DNA of 64,000 nt from Thalassorhabdomicrobium marinisediminis (GTDB lineage: Bacteria; Pseudomonadota; Alphaproteobacteria; Rhodobacterales; Rhodobacteraceae): the NCBI RefSeq assembly GCF_003072065.1, contig NZ_QCYG01000003.1, positions 248,001-312,000 on the forward strand, given 5' to 3'. Shown here piece by piece: positions 1-8,829 of the stretch. The position numbers were made by a program, and so were the translations under genes. Position 1 is the first letter of the stretch. Each line of letters opens with the position of its first letter. The notes below the pieces were generated by a model, which was not told the DNA's origin, did no database searches, and was given only the letters and a program-made list of their open reading frames with translations.

Positions 1-1
1 G

Positions 2-1294
2 GAACACCACGCAAGCGACGCGATCAAGGACCTCTACCTGCCCAAGCTGATCTCCGGCCAGTGGTGCGGAACGATGAACCTGACCGAACCGCAGGCCGGC
101 TCGGACGTGGGCGCGCTGCGCAGCAAGGCCACGCCCAACGGCGATGGCTCTTACGCGATCACCGGCCAGAAAATCTATATCTCTTGGGCCGACAACGACT
201 TCACCGAGAACGTCTGCCACCTTGTGCTGGCGCGCCTGCCCGATGGGGTCGAAGGCACCAAGGGCATCAGCCTGTTCATGGTCCCGAAAATCATCCCCAA
301 CGAGGATGGCACGCTGGGGGAACGCAATTCGCTGCGCGTCGTCAGCCTTGAGCACAAGATGGGCCTGCACGGCTCGCCCACCGCGGTGATGGAATATGAC
401 GGTGCGCGCGGCTGGCTCGTGGGGCCCGAGCATGGCGGCATGGCGGCGATGTTCACCATGATGAACAACGCTCGCGTCGGCGTCGGCACCCAGGGCATCG
501 GCACGGCCGAGGCCGCCTATCAACACGCGCTGGCCTATGCGATGGAGCGCAAGCAGGGCCGCGCGGGCGGCTCGGGCACAATCGTCGAGCATGCAGACGT
601 GCGCCGGATGCTGGCCACCATGAAGGCCGAAGTCTTCGCCGCCCGCTCGATTGCCATCTCGAACGCCATCGCCATCGACATGAGCACCGCCACCGGCGAT
701 GCCGCATGGAAAGCCCGCGCGGCCCTCCTGACGCCGATCTCCAAGGCCTTCGGCACCGACGTCGGGGTCGAGACGGCCGCCACGGGCATTCAGGTCCACG
801 GCGGCATGGGCTTCATCGAGGAAACCGGCGCGGCGCAATTCGCCCGCGACGTGCGCGTGACCACGATTTATGAGGGCACCAACGGCATTCAGGCGATGGA
901 CCTTGTGGCGCGCAAGATGATGGACAACGGCGAAGCGGCCTTTGCCCTGATGGACGAAATCGAAGCCGCCGCCGAGGCCGCGAAAGAGAAATGTCCCGAT
1001 CTGGCCGAACCGGTCTGGCACGCCTGCGAAACCCTGCGCGAAGCCACCGAATGGCTCGTCGCGCAAGAGCTCACCGACCGTTTCGCCGGGGCTGTGCCCT
1101 ATCTGCGAGCCTTTGCGCGGGTGCTGGGCGGCTACTACCACCTTCTGGCCGCGCTGCACGGGGACGACAGCCGCGAACGGCTTGCCACTGTCTATATCAA
1201 ACGGATGTTGCCCGAGTACACGACGCTTCTGGCGCAGGTGCGCGAAGGGGCCAGCGATCTGATGGCGATTTCCACCGATGATCTGGTGGCCTGA
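2..1294 (+). CDS. Acyl-CoA dehydrogenase, 3' part (5' end outside window)
   Basis: The frame is open from base 2 and gives 430 residues with no start codon, so the N-terminus lies upstream of the window. The visible part begins just before the FAD/substrate-binding motif MNLTEPQAGSD of the middle domain. It continues through the C-terminal helical domain, where GGMGFIEE and RDVRVTTIYEGTNGIQAMD are typical flavin-contacting and dimer motifs. An extra helical tail of about 120 residues follows, as in the long, roughly 590-residue acyl-CoA dehydrogenases. That subgroup includes DmdC, the 3-methylmercaptopropionyl-CoA dehydrogenase of DMSP demethylation in marine Rhodobacteraceae. The enzyme would oxidise an acyl-CoA to the 2-enoyl-CoA and pass electrons to ETF. 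A DmdC role is only an inference, because no other dmd gene is visible. Confidence 0.9.
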   Translation, partial: EHHASDAIKDLYLPKLISGQWCGTMNLTEPQAGSDVGALRSKATPNGDGSYAITGQKIYISWADNDFTENVCHLVLARLPDGVEGTKGISLFMVPKIIPNEDGTLGERNSLRVVSLEHKMGLHGSPTAVMEYDGARGWLVGPEHGGMAAMFTMMNNARVGVGTQGIGTAEAAYQHALAYAMERKQGRAGGSGTIVEHADVRRMLATMKAEVFAARSIAISNAIAIDMSTATGDAAWKARAALLTPISKAFGTDVGVETAATGIQVHGGMGFIEETGAAQFARDVRVTTIYEGTNGIQAMDLVARKMMDNGEAAFALMDEIEAAAEAAKEKCPDLAEPVWHACETLREATEWLVAQELTDRFAGAVPYLRAFARVLGGYYHLLAALHGDDSRERLATVYIKRMLPEYTTLLAQVREGASDLMAISTDDLVA

Positions 1295-1318
1295 GCCGTT
1301 CTGCGCTAGGCCTCCGGC

Positions 1319-2356
1319 ATGACAGATAAAATCGACTATCCCTGGTCTGAGCCTCCGACACAGGGCACGGCCACCCAGGTGGCGGACGGCGTGCTCTGGA
1401 TGCGCTTGCCGCTGCCCATGGCGCTGGATCACGTCAACGTCTATGCGCTGGACGACACGTTGCACGGCGGCGACGGCTGGACGCTTATCGACACCGGTTT
1501 CGACACCTCGAAAACCCGCGCGATCTGGGAAGATTTGCTGGCCGGACCGCTGGCGGGCAAACCGGTGACCCGCGTCATCGGCACCCACCACCACCCCGAC
1601 CACATCGGGCTGGTCGGCTGGTTTCAGGACGCCGGCGCCACGCTGGCGATGCCGCGCACTGCCTGGCTGATGGCCCGGATGCTGGTGCTGGACGAACAGC
1701 CCGCCTACCCGTCCCGCTCGCTTCTTTTTTACGAACGCGCCGGCATGGACGCGGACCTGCTTGCCAAACGACGCGCGGAACGCCCTTTCAACTTTGCTGA
1801 TTGCGTGCACCCCATGCCGCTGGGTTTCACCCGTCTGAAAGAGGGCGACACCCTCCGCATGGGCGGGCGCACATGGGACATTCGCATGGGCAACGGACAC
1901 GCGCCGGAACACGCAACCTTCTGGAGCCGCGACGACGCGCTTGTGATCGGGGGCGACCAGCTTTTGCCGTCGATCAGCCCCAACATCGGGGTCTATCCCA
2001 CGGAACCCGACGCCGACCCGCTGGCCGAATGGCTTGAGGCCTGCGAGCGTCTGTCCGCCTTCGCGCGCCCCGATCAACTGGTTCTGGGCGGGCACAAGCT
2101 GCCCTTCACCGGCCTGCCGAAACGGATGCGGCAGTTGATCGACAACCATCACAGCGCGCTAACCCGCTTGATGGCCCATATCGACACGCCGAAACGCGCC
2201 GGCGATTGCTTCAAACCGCTGTTCAAGCGCGACATCGGCCCCGCCGAATATGGCCTTGCACTGGTCGAGGCGCTGGCCCACCTCAATCACCTGCACCAAA
2301 CCGGCCGCGCCACCCGAACCTTGCGCGACGGGGCCTATTGGTTTCAGGCGGTCTGA
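1319..2356 (+). CDS. MBL-fold metallo-hydrolase
   Basis: This 345-residue protein carries the metallo-beta-lactamase-fold signature THHHPDHIG at residues 89-97, which supplies the metal-binding HxHxDH. Later come the ligand-type segments GNGHAPEH and IGGDQLLPSIS, and a distal His in LGGHKLPFTG. The architecture is that of LACTB2/glyoxalase-II-like hydrolases with a C-terminal helical extension. The substrate cannot be read from sequence; thioesters, nucleic acid ends and lactones are all possible. It starts 24 bases after the acyl-CoA dehydrogenase on the same strand. Co-transcription is therefore likely, and a role in CoA-thioester metabolism is a reasonable guess but unproven. Confidence 0.85.
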   Translation: MTDKIDYPWSEPPTQGTATQVADGVLWMRLPLPMALDHVNVYALDDTLHGGDGWTLIDTGFDTSKTRAIWEDLLAGPLAGKPVTRVIGTHHHPDHIGLVGWFQDAGATLAMPRTAWLMARMLVLDEQPAYPSRSLLFYERAGMDADLLAKRRAERPFNFADCVHPMPLGFTRLKEGDTLRMGGRTWDIRMGNGHAPEHATFWSRDDALVIGGDQLLPSISPNIGVYPTEPDADPLAEWLEACERLSAFARPDQLVLGGHKLPFTGLPKRMRQLIDNHHSALTRLMAHIDTPKRAGDCFKPLFKRDIGPAEYGLALVEALAHLNHLHQTGRATRTLRDGAYWFQAV

Positions 2357-2488
2357 GGCCTACTCCAGCATCGTTGTCCCCGCATCCCTTAACACTGGCC
2401 TGCGGTCCCAGCCGTTTTTCCACTCGGACATCGTGCCTTGCAGGGTTATGTTGCGGGCGAGACCCCGCCGCGCGAACAGGATGACATT

Positions 2489-2971
2489 ATGGACGACACG
2501 ATCGCCACCTCGGCCGAAGCGCTTGAGAATGCCGCCCTGCCCCGCTGCCGTGAGGTTCATGCCGATCCGAAGGTCGCGCCGCCGCAGACCAACCGCAGCG
2601 CGCAGAACAAAAGCCCCGCGCAATGGGCGTATGAGCGGCTCATCCTCTACATCCAGAACTTCGAGGAAACCCTCGACGCGGAGCATGAGGTGGCCATGGG
2701 CTTTGCGGGGGACAGCTCGGGCACGATCCGCATCGCCGGGCTGGGTTATTACGACCCGGATATCATTACTTTCTACGGCACCGATTCCCACGGCGCCAAG
2801 ACGCAACTTGTCCAGCACGTGACCCAGCTTTCGGTCATGCTGCGGGCGCTGCCGAAACCCGTCGAACAGAAAAAAGCCACGCGCATCGGCTTTCGGCTGG
2901 CGCAATCCCTGAAGGACGAGGACGAAGCGGCCGACGCAGCCCCCGACCCCCACGACAAGACGAGCGCCTGA
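2489..2971 (+). CDS. DUF6173-like conserved protein
   Basis: This soluble 160-residue protein has no signal peptide or membrane segment. It has a polar N-terminus of about 45 residues and a conserved core (AQWAYERLILYIQNFEETLD, then GTIRIAGLGYYDPDIITFYG) suggesting a small alpha/beta fold. The C-terminus is acidic and low in complexity. I match it from memory to the DUF6173 group of Rhodobacterales proteins; no function is known to me. ATG 2489 is chosen over the in-frame ATG 2438 because an AGGA-type ribosome site lies just upstream and the residues added by 2438 are low in complexity. The stop codon is the first element of a short tandem repeat. Confidence 0.7.
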   Translation: MDDTIATSAEALENAALPRCREVHADPKVAPPQTNRSAQNKSPAQWAYERLILYIQNFEETLDAEHEVAMGFAGDSSGTIRIAGLGYYDPDIITFYGTDSHGAKTQLVQHVTQLSVMLRALPKPVEQKKATRIGFRLAQSLKDEDEAADAAPDPHDKTSA

Positions 2972-2992
2972 CGGGTGCTGACGGGTGCTGAC
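2969..2992. repeat. Short tandem repeat TGACGGGTGC, 2.4 copies
   Basis: Two exact copies of the 10-base unit TGACGGGTGC are followed by TGAC. The first TGA is the stop codon of the preceding gene. The repeat fills part of the short gap before the cytochrome oxidase subunit IV gene. It looks like a small slippage duplication; no function is suggested. Confidence 0.8.
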
Positions 2993-3044
2993 AAGGGCTT
3001 TTGAATCGGGTAAAGCCCGATCAACGCGAACAAAGGAACATCTC

Positions 3045-3179
3045 ATGGCAGATCACAAGCACGGCGAAATGGACATCGAAGTTCAGGAAAAGACCTTTCA
3101 GGGCTTCCTGACCTTGTCGGCACGGGCCGCAATCGCGGTCATCGTGGCGCTGATCCTGCTTGCGCTGATCAACGCTTGA
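3045..3179 (+). CDS. aa3-type cytochrome c oxidase subunit IV (small, 44 aa)
   Basis: This 44-residue protein has a charged N-terminal stretch (MADHKHGEMDIEVQEKTFQGF) followed by one transmembrane helix (AAIAVIVALILLALI). That is the layout of the short bacterial aa3-type cytochrome c oxidase subunit IV family (PF07835), a single-helix accessory subunit of terminal oxidase in alphaproteobacteria. An AAAGGA ribosome site lies about 8 bases before ATG 3045. As is common for this family, the gene is not beside the main oxidase genes. Its stop codon overlaps the TTG that may start the next gene. Confidence 0.85.
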   Translation: MADHKHGEMDIEVQEKTFQGFLTLSARAAIAVIVALILLALINA

Positions 3180-3808
3180 TCCGGATGCGCCGCCGGTTCT
3201 TTCTGCTGTCGGCGCCGCTGGCGCTGGCCGCCTGCGGCGGCGTTTCCCGGCGCGAGGGTTTGGCCCCGCAAGCCGACATCGACCGCGTCGCCTATGTGCA
3301 GCCCGGCCCGAAGCGGCTGACCCTGATGACCATGAAGAACACCAGCTCGGACAATGGCGCGCATTCCGGGCTGATCATCAACGCCAGCCAGCAGGTGCTT
3401 TGGGATCCCGCGGGCACCTTCGGCCATGACACGATCCCCGAGCGTAACGACGTGCATTTCGGCATCACGCCGCAACTGGCCGAGCTCTACATCTCGTTCC
3501 ACTCGCGCGAGACTTATTACACCCTCATTCAAGAGGTGGACGTCCCCGCTGAGGTGGCCGAACAGGCCTTGCAACTGGCAATCGCCAACGGCCCGACGCC
3601 CAAGGCGATGTGCACCGCGCATACCTCGCGCATGTTGGCGCAATTGCCCGGATTCGAGCATATCCGCCCGACGTTCTTTCCCAACAATCTGGCCGATCAG
3701 TTCGCGCAGACCCCCGGCGTGCGCACGCGCATCCACCGCGAAAACGATGCCGATGACAAATCCATCGCCGCGGCCGAGATCGACGCGGTGCTGCGGGCGG
3801 CTCAGTAG
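3176..3808 (+). CDS. Putative lipoprotein with a permuted papain-like (NlpC/P60-type) motif pattern
   Basis: This 210-residue protein opens with an Arg-rich n-region, a hydrophobic stretch and the lipobox LALAAC, predicting an acylated Cys at about residue 20 and a periplasmic location. After the anchor, a His in NGAHSGLIIN precedes a Cys in PKAMCTAHTSRML. His-before-Cys is the order found in circularly permuted papain-like hydrolases of the YaeF/YiiX type. The fold assignment is my inference from two motifs. TTG 3176 overlaps the upstream TGA and would allow coupled translation, but ATG 3185 (MRRRFF) is equally possible. Its 3' end overlaps the convergent azlD by 7 bases. Confidence 0.65.
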   Translation: MIRMRRRFFLLSAPLALAACGGVSRREGLAPQADIDRVAYVQPGPKRLTLMTMKNTSSDNGAHSGLIINASQQVLWDPAGTFGHDTIPERNDVHFGITPQLAELYISFHSRETYYTLIQEVDVPAEVAEQALQLAIANGPTPKAMCTAHTSRMLAQLPGFEHIRPTFFPNNLADQFAQTPGVRTRIHRENDADDKSIAAAEIDAVLRAAQ

Positions 3809-4131
3809 CCCGCTGTCAAGGCAAGCATTCCGTAAAGAACCACCCCCCCGGTGAGGATCGAGGCGATCACGTTGCGGGTGAGGATGCCCACGCCAAAGGT
3901 CGCCAGCGCGGCGGAGAGGCGTGCGGGGTCAACCTCGCCCCCGGTGGCGGCGGGCCACAGCACCATCGGCGCCACCAGACCGGGTAGCACTGCCACGGCG
4001 GTATAGCGCAGGTGCCGCAGCGCCCAGTCCGGCAACCGCCGCCCGCCGATCAGCCCCAGAAACGAGAACCGGATCAGATAGGTGCCGACACCCAGCACCA
4101 GAATCACCGTCCAGATATAAGCCGCGCTCAT
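3802..4131 (-). CDS. azlD: AzlD-type branched-chain amino acid exporter subunit
   Basis: This 109-residue, very hydrophobic protein has about four membrane helices and the AzlD-typical start MSAAYIWTVILVLGVGTYLIR. AzlD is the small partner of AzlC in LIV-E type exporters of branched-chain amino acids (family knowledge). It overlaps the azlC stop by ATGA, the usual arrangement of the pair, so expression is coupled. Substrate specificity cannot be read from the sequence. Confidence 0.9.
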   Translation of the reverse strand: MSAAYIWTVILVLGVGTYLIRFSFLGLIGGRRLPDWALRHLRYTAVAVLPGLVAPMVLWPAATGGEVDPARLSAALATFGVGILTRNVIASILTGGVVLYGMLALTAGY

Positions 4132-4841
4132 GCCGGGACCCTCCGTGCGCTCATCACCTCGACCCGCGCGCCGACGATCATGGCCACAATCGCGGCGATC
4201 AGCAGGCCGGTGTTATAGGGCAGACCCGCCAGTGCCAGTGCCAGCACGATCGACACCAGCGCCGCCACCATATGCGCAAGCGTGCGCATCATCGGCGCGA
4301 TGATTGCCAGAAAACAGATCGGCACGGCGAAATCCAAAGCCATCCACTCGGGGATCGCGTCGCCCACCCAGATGCCGACGCCGGTGGCCAGAACCCAGAC
4401 CGGACAGATCGGAGTTACCGCCCCGAAGAAGAACGCGATCCGCGCGGCAAGGCTCATCTGGGGGCGGTCTTCATAGCGGTTGACCGAGACCGCGTAGCTC
4501 TGATCCACGTTGACATAGGCGATCAGCGCCCGTTTCCACAAAGGCGCCTCGCCCAGCCAGACGGCAAGCGACGCGGAATACATCGCCATCCGCAGGTTCA
4601 CCGCCAGCGCCGTGGCCACGACGATCAGAAAGGGCGCATCCTCGACCATCAGTTGCAGGGCCGCGAATTGCGACGCTCCGGCGAAGACCACCGAAGAGAA
4701 CGCCATGATCTGCACCGGCGTGAAGCCCGATTCGCTGGCCACCACGCCGAACAGCAGCCCGAACGGCACGACGACAAGCATGAACGGTAGGCCCTGCCTG
4801 AAGCCCGACCAATACTGCGATTTCAGGGGTGCGTCCGTCAT
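4128..4841 (-). CDS. azlC: AzlC-type branched-chain amino acid exporter, large subunit
   Basis: This is a 237-residue polytopic membrane protein. The opening segment FRQGLPFMLVVVPFGLLFGVVA and the segment FAGASQFAALQLM are hallmark AzlC motifs. Family members export leucine, isoleucine, valine or related analogues together with AzlD. The gene is first in a two-gene minus-strand operon (azlC then azlD). It is divergent from mobA, with about 100 bases between the starts that must hold both promoters. Confidence 0.92.
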   Translation of the reverse strand: MTDAPLKSQYWSGFRQGLPFMLVVVPFGLLFGVVASESGFTPVQIMAFSSVVFAGASQFAALQLMVEDAPFLIVVATALAVNLRMAMYSASLAVWLGEAPLWKRALIAYVNVDQSYAVSVNRYEDRPQMSLAARIAFFFGAVTPICPVWVLATGVGIWVGDAIPEWMALDFAVPICFLAIIAPMMRTLAHMVAALVSIVLALALAGLPYNTGLLIAAIVAMIVGARVEVMSARRVPA

Positions 4842-4942
4842 CTGCCTGCCTTACATTTCCATTGCGACGGGCATAGCCCCGCCCGTGACCGAAGACAATG
4901 AAGCCTGCGCCATGATCCGAACCGTTGACACAATGTGCCCCG

Positions 4943-5515
4943 ATGCGTGAACCCTTCGGCCTGATCCTTGCCGGGGGGCGCGGCACCCGCATGGGGGGCG
5001 TCTCGAAAGCCGGGTTGAGGCTCGGCGGTGAGAGCTTGCTTGAGCGAGTGCAGGCAAGGCTTGCGCCGCAGGTTGACCGGATCGCGGTCAACGCCAACGC
5101 CGCCCTGCGCACCCCCCATCCGGTCATTCGCGACAGCCTTGCGGGGCATCTTGGCCCGCTCGCGGGGGTGCTGACGGGGTTGGACTGGGCGGCAGCCCTT
5201 GGGGCCAGCCATATCGTCACCGTCGCCGTCGACACGCCGTTCTTTCCCTGCGATCTGGTGCCGCGTCTGCTGCTGGCCGGTAGCGGCAAGCTCGCCATCG
5301 CGGAAACCTCCGACGGCGAGCACGGGACCTTCGGTCTTTGGCCCGTCTCCCTGCGCGCACCGCTTGCGGCCTATCTCGAACAGGGCGGGCGCAAGGTCCG
5401 CAGCTTCACCTCCGCGCAGGGCGCGGCATTGGCGCGGTTCCCCGACACGACGCCGCCCGCGTTCTTCAACATCAACACCCCCGACGATCTTGCCCGCGCG
5501 GCGGACTGGCTGTGA
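4943..5515 (+). CDS. mobA: Molybdenum cofactor guanylyltransferase MobA
   Basis: This 190-residue enzyme has the nucleotidyltransferase P-loop-like motif LAGGRGTRMGG near its N-terminus, the metal-binding AVDTPFFP motif and a C-terminal FFNINTPDDL. These define MobA, which attaches GMP from GTP to Mo-molybdopterin to make the bis-MGD cofactor. ATG 4943 is preferred over the upstream in-frame TTG at 4925. The partner synthesis genes moaD and moaE lie 14 kb away in this window. Its stop overlaps the GTG start of the GNAT gene. Confidence 0.93.
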   Translation: MREPFGLILAGGRGTRMGGVSKAGLRLGGESLLERVQARLAPQVDRIAVNANAALRTPHPVIRDSLAGHLGPLAGVLTGLDWAAALGASHIVTVAVDTPFFPCDLVPRLLLAGSGKLAIAETSDGEHGTFGLWPVSLRAPLAAYLEQGGRKVRSFTSAQGAALARFPDTTPPAFFNINTPDDLARAADWL

Positions 5516-6099
5516 CGGCGCACCGCGTCTCTGCGGGGTTCACGCCCGCGGAACGCGCCGAGATCGCAGAGCTTTACTGGCAGGCCTTCGGTGACAAGCT
5601 CGGCCGCATCATGGGCCCCGCGCCGCGCGCCCTGCGCTTCATCGAAGACGTGCTCGACCCAGCCCACGCCTTGGTCGCGCGCGACCGGCAGGGCGCGCTG
5701 CAGGGCGTCGTGGGCTTCAAGACCTATCACGGCGCGCTGGTCGCCGGCGGCTGGCGCGAGATGGCCCGCCATTACGGCTGGCTCGGCAGCACTTGGCGCA
5801 TTGGGCTGCTGGCGCTGCTGGAACGGGATGTCGAGAACGAACGCTTCCTGCTGGACGGTATTTTCGTGCGCCCTGCCGCGCGCGGGCAAGGGGTCGGGCG
5901 CGCCTTGCTTGAAGCGACCTACGCCGAAGCGGCCCAGCGCGGCTACAAAGAGGTGCGCCTTGACGTGGTGGACAGCAACCCCCGTGCCCGCGCGCTCTAT
6001 GAACGCGAAGGCTTCGTCGCGCTGGACGTGCACCACCTCGGCCCGCTGCGCCATGTCTTCGGGTTCAACAGCGCGACCACCATGGTGCGACAGGTCTAG
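5512..6099 (+). CDS. GNAT-family N-acetyltransferase
   Basis: This 195-residue protein starts at a GTG that overlaps the mobA stop (GTGA), so translation is probably coupled. The acetyl-CoA-binding motif A is clear: FLLDGIFVRPAARGQGVGRALL, with the R/Q-G-x-G-R/A signature. The motif-B-like NPRARALYEREGF follows. The acceptor substrate is unknown. Adjacency to mobA suggests operon membership but does not define the function. The 3' end overlaps the convergent gene at 6096 by 4 bases. Confidence 0.85.
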   Translation: MTAHRVSAGFTPAERAEIAELYWQAFGDKLGRIMGPAPRALRFIEDVLDPAHALVARDRQGALQGVVGFKTYHGALVAGGWREMARHYGWLGSTWRIGLLALLERDVENERFLLDGIFVRPAARGQGVGRALLEATYAEAAQRGYKEVRLDVVDSNPRARALYEREGFVALDVHHLGPLRHVFGFNSATTMVRQV

Positions 6100-7118
6100 T
6101 CGAAGGCCCCGGTCACGCGCCCCAGCAACATGAAGGCGCGGCTGGTGCGGGTCTCGGCCAGCGCGGCAAGGTCTTCGTCGCTGGCGTTCTGCTCGAAATC
6201 CACGAGCATCTGATCGTATTTGCGCAGGAAATGGTGCGCCGCATCGCGGAAAATCGTATCCTCGCGCATGCGGGCGGCGGTCAGCGCCAATGAGGAGCGG
6301 TCGCGCACGCCGCCAAGGCTGGCCACGCTCTTGCCGCGCTCGCCGGCGGCGAACTTGCGCCAGACTTCGGGGCGGGCGCGATCCGGGGTCAGGTCGTCCA
6401 TATAGATGCCGTCCTGGCTGAGCAGGGTAAGCACATCCTGACTGGCCTGAATCAACTGTTTCGCCGTGCGATCCTTGAGCGCTCGGCGCAGCGCGGCAAA
6501 GCCCACCTCATCCCCTTCGGTGTCGGGGAAGTTCAGCGCCCGCACAAGGTCGGGACGGGACAGCGGTGGGGCGAGGTCTTCGGCCGTGGTGCCCAGCGCA
6601 AGGCTTGGCTGATCCGCCGCCGGTGCGTTTGCCCGCGCCTCGCGCGTCGGCGCTGGCGCCACCCGGGCGGTCGGGCGCGACGTGGCAAAGGTCGCAAGTG
6701 CTGCTTCGGTTTTCTGCGTGGCGCGGGCAATCTCGTCGAGTTTGCGTTCGACCGAGGACTCCACCCCCGCCCCGCGCGCCTGCCGGTCCGCGACGTGGCT
6801 TTGCCGCAAAGCATCGATCGACGCCTGCAGACGCTGGCTTTCCTCGTGCACGGTCTGGACGGTCCGCGCAGCCAGCGCCGCGACCCAGACCATCGCAATC
6901 GGCAGCACGATCGCCACCAGCGTCATCACGGATCGCAGACGGTCCAGCGCCTGCGCCTCGCCCTCGCCACCGGCAAAGACGAAAAAGAACAGCACCGTGC
7001 CCACCAGCCAGATCAGGCTGATGGCAAGGGCGATCACTTCAATCCCGGTGACAGGCAGGCCCGCGTCGCGCACCCCTGTCCGCAACAGCCGGTCTGGTCT
7101 GGTCTGGCCTTCGGTCAT
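6096..7118 (-). CDS. Conserved two-helix membrane protein, function unknown
   Basis: This 340-residue protein has two transmembrane helices near the N-terminus (about residues 26-50 and 63-87). A predicted coiled-coil region rich in Gln, Arg and Glu follows, then a Pro/Ala-rich linker, and finally a compact, mostly helical C-terminal domain of about 150 residues (from RPDLVRALNFPDTEGDEVGF). I do not recognise a named family; it resembles uncharacterised proteins conserved in Rhodobacteraceae. It lies 11 bases downstream of greA on the same strand, so co-transcription is likely. The coiled coil plus membrane anchor suggests an oligomeric scaffold, which is speculative. Confidence 0.7.
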   Translation of the reverse strand: MTEGQTRPDRLLRTGVRDAGLPVTGIEVIALAISLIWLVGTVLFFFVFAGGEGEAQALDRLRSVMTLVAIVLPIAMVWVAALAARTVQTVHEESQRLQASIDALRQSHVADRQARGAGVESSVERKLDEIARATQKTEAALATFATSRPTARVAPAPTREARANAPAADQPSLALGTTAEDLAPPLSRPDLVRALNFPDTEGDEVGFAALRRALKDRTAKQLIQASQDVLTLLSQDGIYMDDLTPDRARPEVWRKFAAGERGKSVASLGGVRDRSSLALTAARMREDTIFRDAAHHFLRKYDQMLVDFEQNASDEDLAALAETRTSRAFMLLGRVTGAFD

Positions 7119-7129
7119 CAGGTCGCGCC

Positions 7130-7600
7130 TTACTTGTAGACGATGTCCGCAATCTCATAGGATTTCACGCCCCCGGGGGTGCGCACCTCGACGCTGTCGC
7201 CGTCTTCCTTGCCGATCAGGGCGCGGGCGATGGGCGACTTGAGGTTCAGCTTGCCCGCTTCGATGTCGGCCTCATACTCGCCCACGATCTGATAGGTCTT
7301 CTCTTCCTCGGTGTCCTCGTCGATCAGGGTCACCGTGGCGCCGAACTTGACCGGACCGGAGAGTTTCGCAGGGTCGATCACCTCAGCCAGAGAAATCACG
7401 CCCTCAAGCTCTTTCACGCGGCCCTCGATGAACGACTGTTTCTCCTTGGCCGAGTGATACTCGGCGTTCTCGGACAAGTCGCCATGTTCACGCGCCTCAG
7501 AGATGGCGCGGATGATCGCCGGACGTTCAACCGTTTTCAGATGCTTCAGCTCCGCATCCAGTTTGTCGAAGCCTGCGCGGGTCAGCGGTATTTTATCCAT
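7130..7600 (-). CDS. greA: Transcription elongation factor GreA
   Basis: This 156-residue protein has the GreA layout. An N-terminal antiparallel coiled coil ([21 protein letters not shown], then [21 protein letters not shown] with the acidic tip residues) is followed by a C-terminal FKBP-like domain ending in [14 protein letters not shown]. GreA enters the RNA polymerase secondary channel and stimulates cleavage of backtracked transcripts. Length and motifs are standard. It is divergent from the PAP2 gene across about 115 bases. Confidence 0.97.
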   Translation of the reverse strand: MDKIPLTRAGFDKLDAELKHLKTVERPAIIRAISEAREHGDLSENAEYHSAKEKQSFIEGRVKELEGVISLAEVIDPAKLSGPVKFGATVTLIDEDTEEEKTYQIVGEYEADIEAGKLNLKSPIARALIGKEDGDSVEVRTPGGVKSYEIADIVYK

Positions 7601-7716
7601 CTTCAGTTCCTACAATCTCGCGTTCTTCGCCCGTCCAGAATTGCGACCGGGCGAAAACTGGGTCAAACTGGAAACTCTCTGTGCAGATCGCACCAATTCC
7701 AGAATGGTGAAAAGGT

Positions 7717-8700
7717 ATGAACACAACTCTGCGCAGTTATGCAATGATAGTTTCCCTTTACGCGGCCTGCGTCATGGGGGTTCATGCCGCGATCGGCCTT
7801 TCCCCGCTCACGTTGCTTGGCGAGGTGATCACGAGCCTGCCGGGCGCGATGGCTCTTTTCGTCGTCTTCGCCGGAAACAGCATTCTGCCTGTTGTTATGG
7901 TCCTGATACTGTTGCGCAAGCATATCGACATCCGCCGCGTTCCCTTCGTCTTTGCGATCATGGGGCTGCACGCCATCTTCTTCATGATGTTTTTTGCGTT
8001 CAAGACATCCATGCCCGCGATGACCGGCTTCTGGGCGGACCCGATACTGGCGCGACTGGACGCCGCTTTGCACTTCGGAGACCCCTACCGGCTGACGCAT
8101 GCGGTGCTGTCGGACATTCCCGCGAGATACCTGAGCTTCATCTATACAAGCTGCTGGTTACTGCCGGCCTTCTTCCTGCCTGTATGGATCGTCGCCCTCG
8201 ATGGCGACGAAAAGCGGGTCCGGCGCTTCATCTTGTTGCATGCGTTCGTCTGGGCGGTCCTTGGCTCATTTCTAGCGCTCATGTTCCTGTCCGCCGGGCC
8301 TGTGTTCTACGATCGCCTCATCGAGGGGGACCGGTTCAGCGATCTGCTTGTTGCCCTGAAGGTCTCAGGCATATCAGATTCCAACGTGGGCCTCGCCCAT
8401 ACAGACCTATGGACCAAGTATATCGACGGTGAAAATGCCGCAGGATCTGGGATCTCTGCATTTCCGAGCGTCCACGTGGGCATGGCGACGGTCTTCGCGC
8501 TGTATCTTTATGAACGTTTTCCACGCGCGAAATACGTCAGCATTGCAATCGTGGCGGTCTACCAAATCCTGTCTGTCCATCTTGGCTGGCATTATGCCAT
8601 TGATGGCTATGTTTCTGTGCTGTCCGTATGGGCGCTGTGGGCCCTGTCGCACCGGCGGGCGCGCCGCGCCGCCCCTCGGTGTGCGACGACAGCAGATTGA
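7717..8700 (+). CDS. PAP2-superfamily membrane phosphatase/transferase
   Basis: This 327-residue polytopic protein has several hydrophobic helices. Its C-terminal half carries PAP2 catalytic motifs: SGISAFPSVHVGMA (S-x-x-SVH-x-G) and SVHLGWHYAIDGY (G-x-x-x-x-H-x-x-x-D type). This pattern is closer to the Aur1/inositolphosphotransferase branch than to small PgpB-type phosphatases. The likely role is removing or transferring phosphate groups on lipid substrates at the membrane surface. Base composition looks somewhat less GC-rich than its neighbours. That could reflect membrane-protein codons or acquisition by transfer; I did not calculate it. Confidence 0.8.
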   Translation: MNTTLRSYAMIVSLYAACVMGVHAAIGLSPLTLLGEVITSLPGAMALFVVFAGNSILPVVMVLILLRKHIDIRRVPFVFAIMGLHAIFFMMFFAFKTSMPAMTGFWADPILARLDAALHFGDPYRLTHAVLSDIPARYLSFIYTSCWLLPAFFLPVWIVALDGDEKRVRRFILLHAFVWAVLGSFLALMFLSAGPVFYDRLIEGDRFSDLLVALKVSGISDSNVGLAHTDLWTKYIDGENAAGSGISAFPSVHVGMATVFALYLYERFPRAKYVSIAIVAVYQILSVHLGWHYAIDGYVSVLSVWALWALSHRRARRAAPRCATTAD

Positions 8701-8829
8701 CCGCGCCCAGTGATCGACGCCACGTCTTGCGCAGGCCTTGGTAAATTATGCAGCAGCAAGATTGCCGCGCGCGGATGCGTCCTATAACCATTTGCAAAAC
8801 TGTCTGGCTGGTCTGAGGGAGGCTCATCA

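Noticed and set aside
2969-2992. CRISPR-like or larger repeat array at the tandem TGACGGGTGC
   Set aside because: There are only 2.4 copies of a 10-base unit without spacers, so it is a local duplication.
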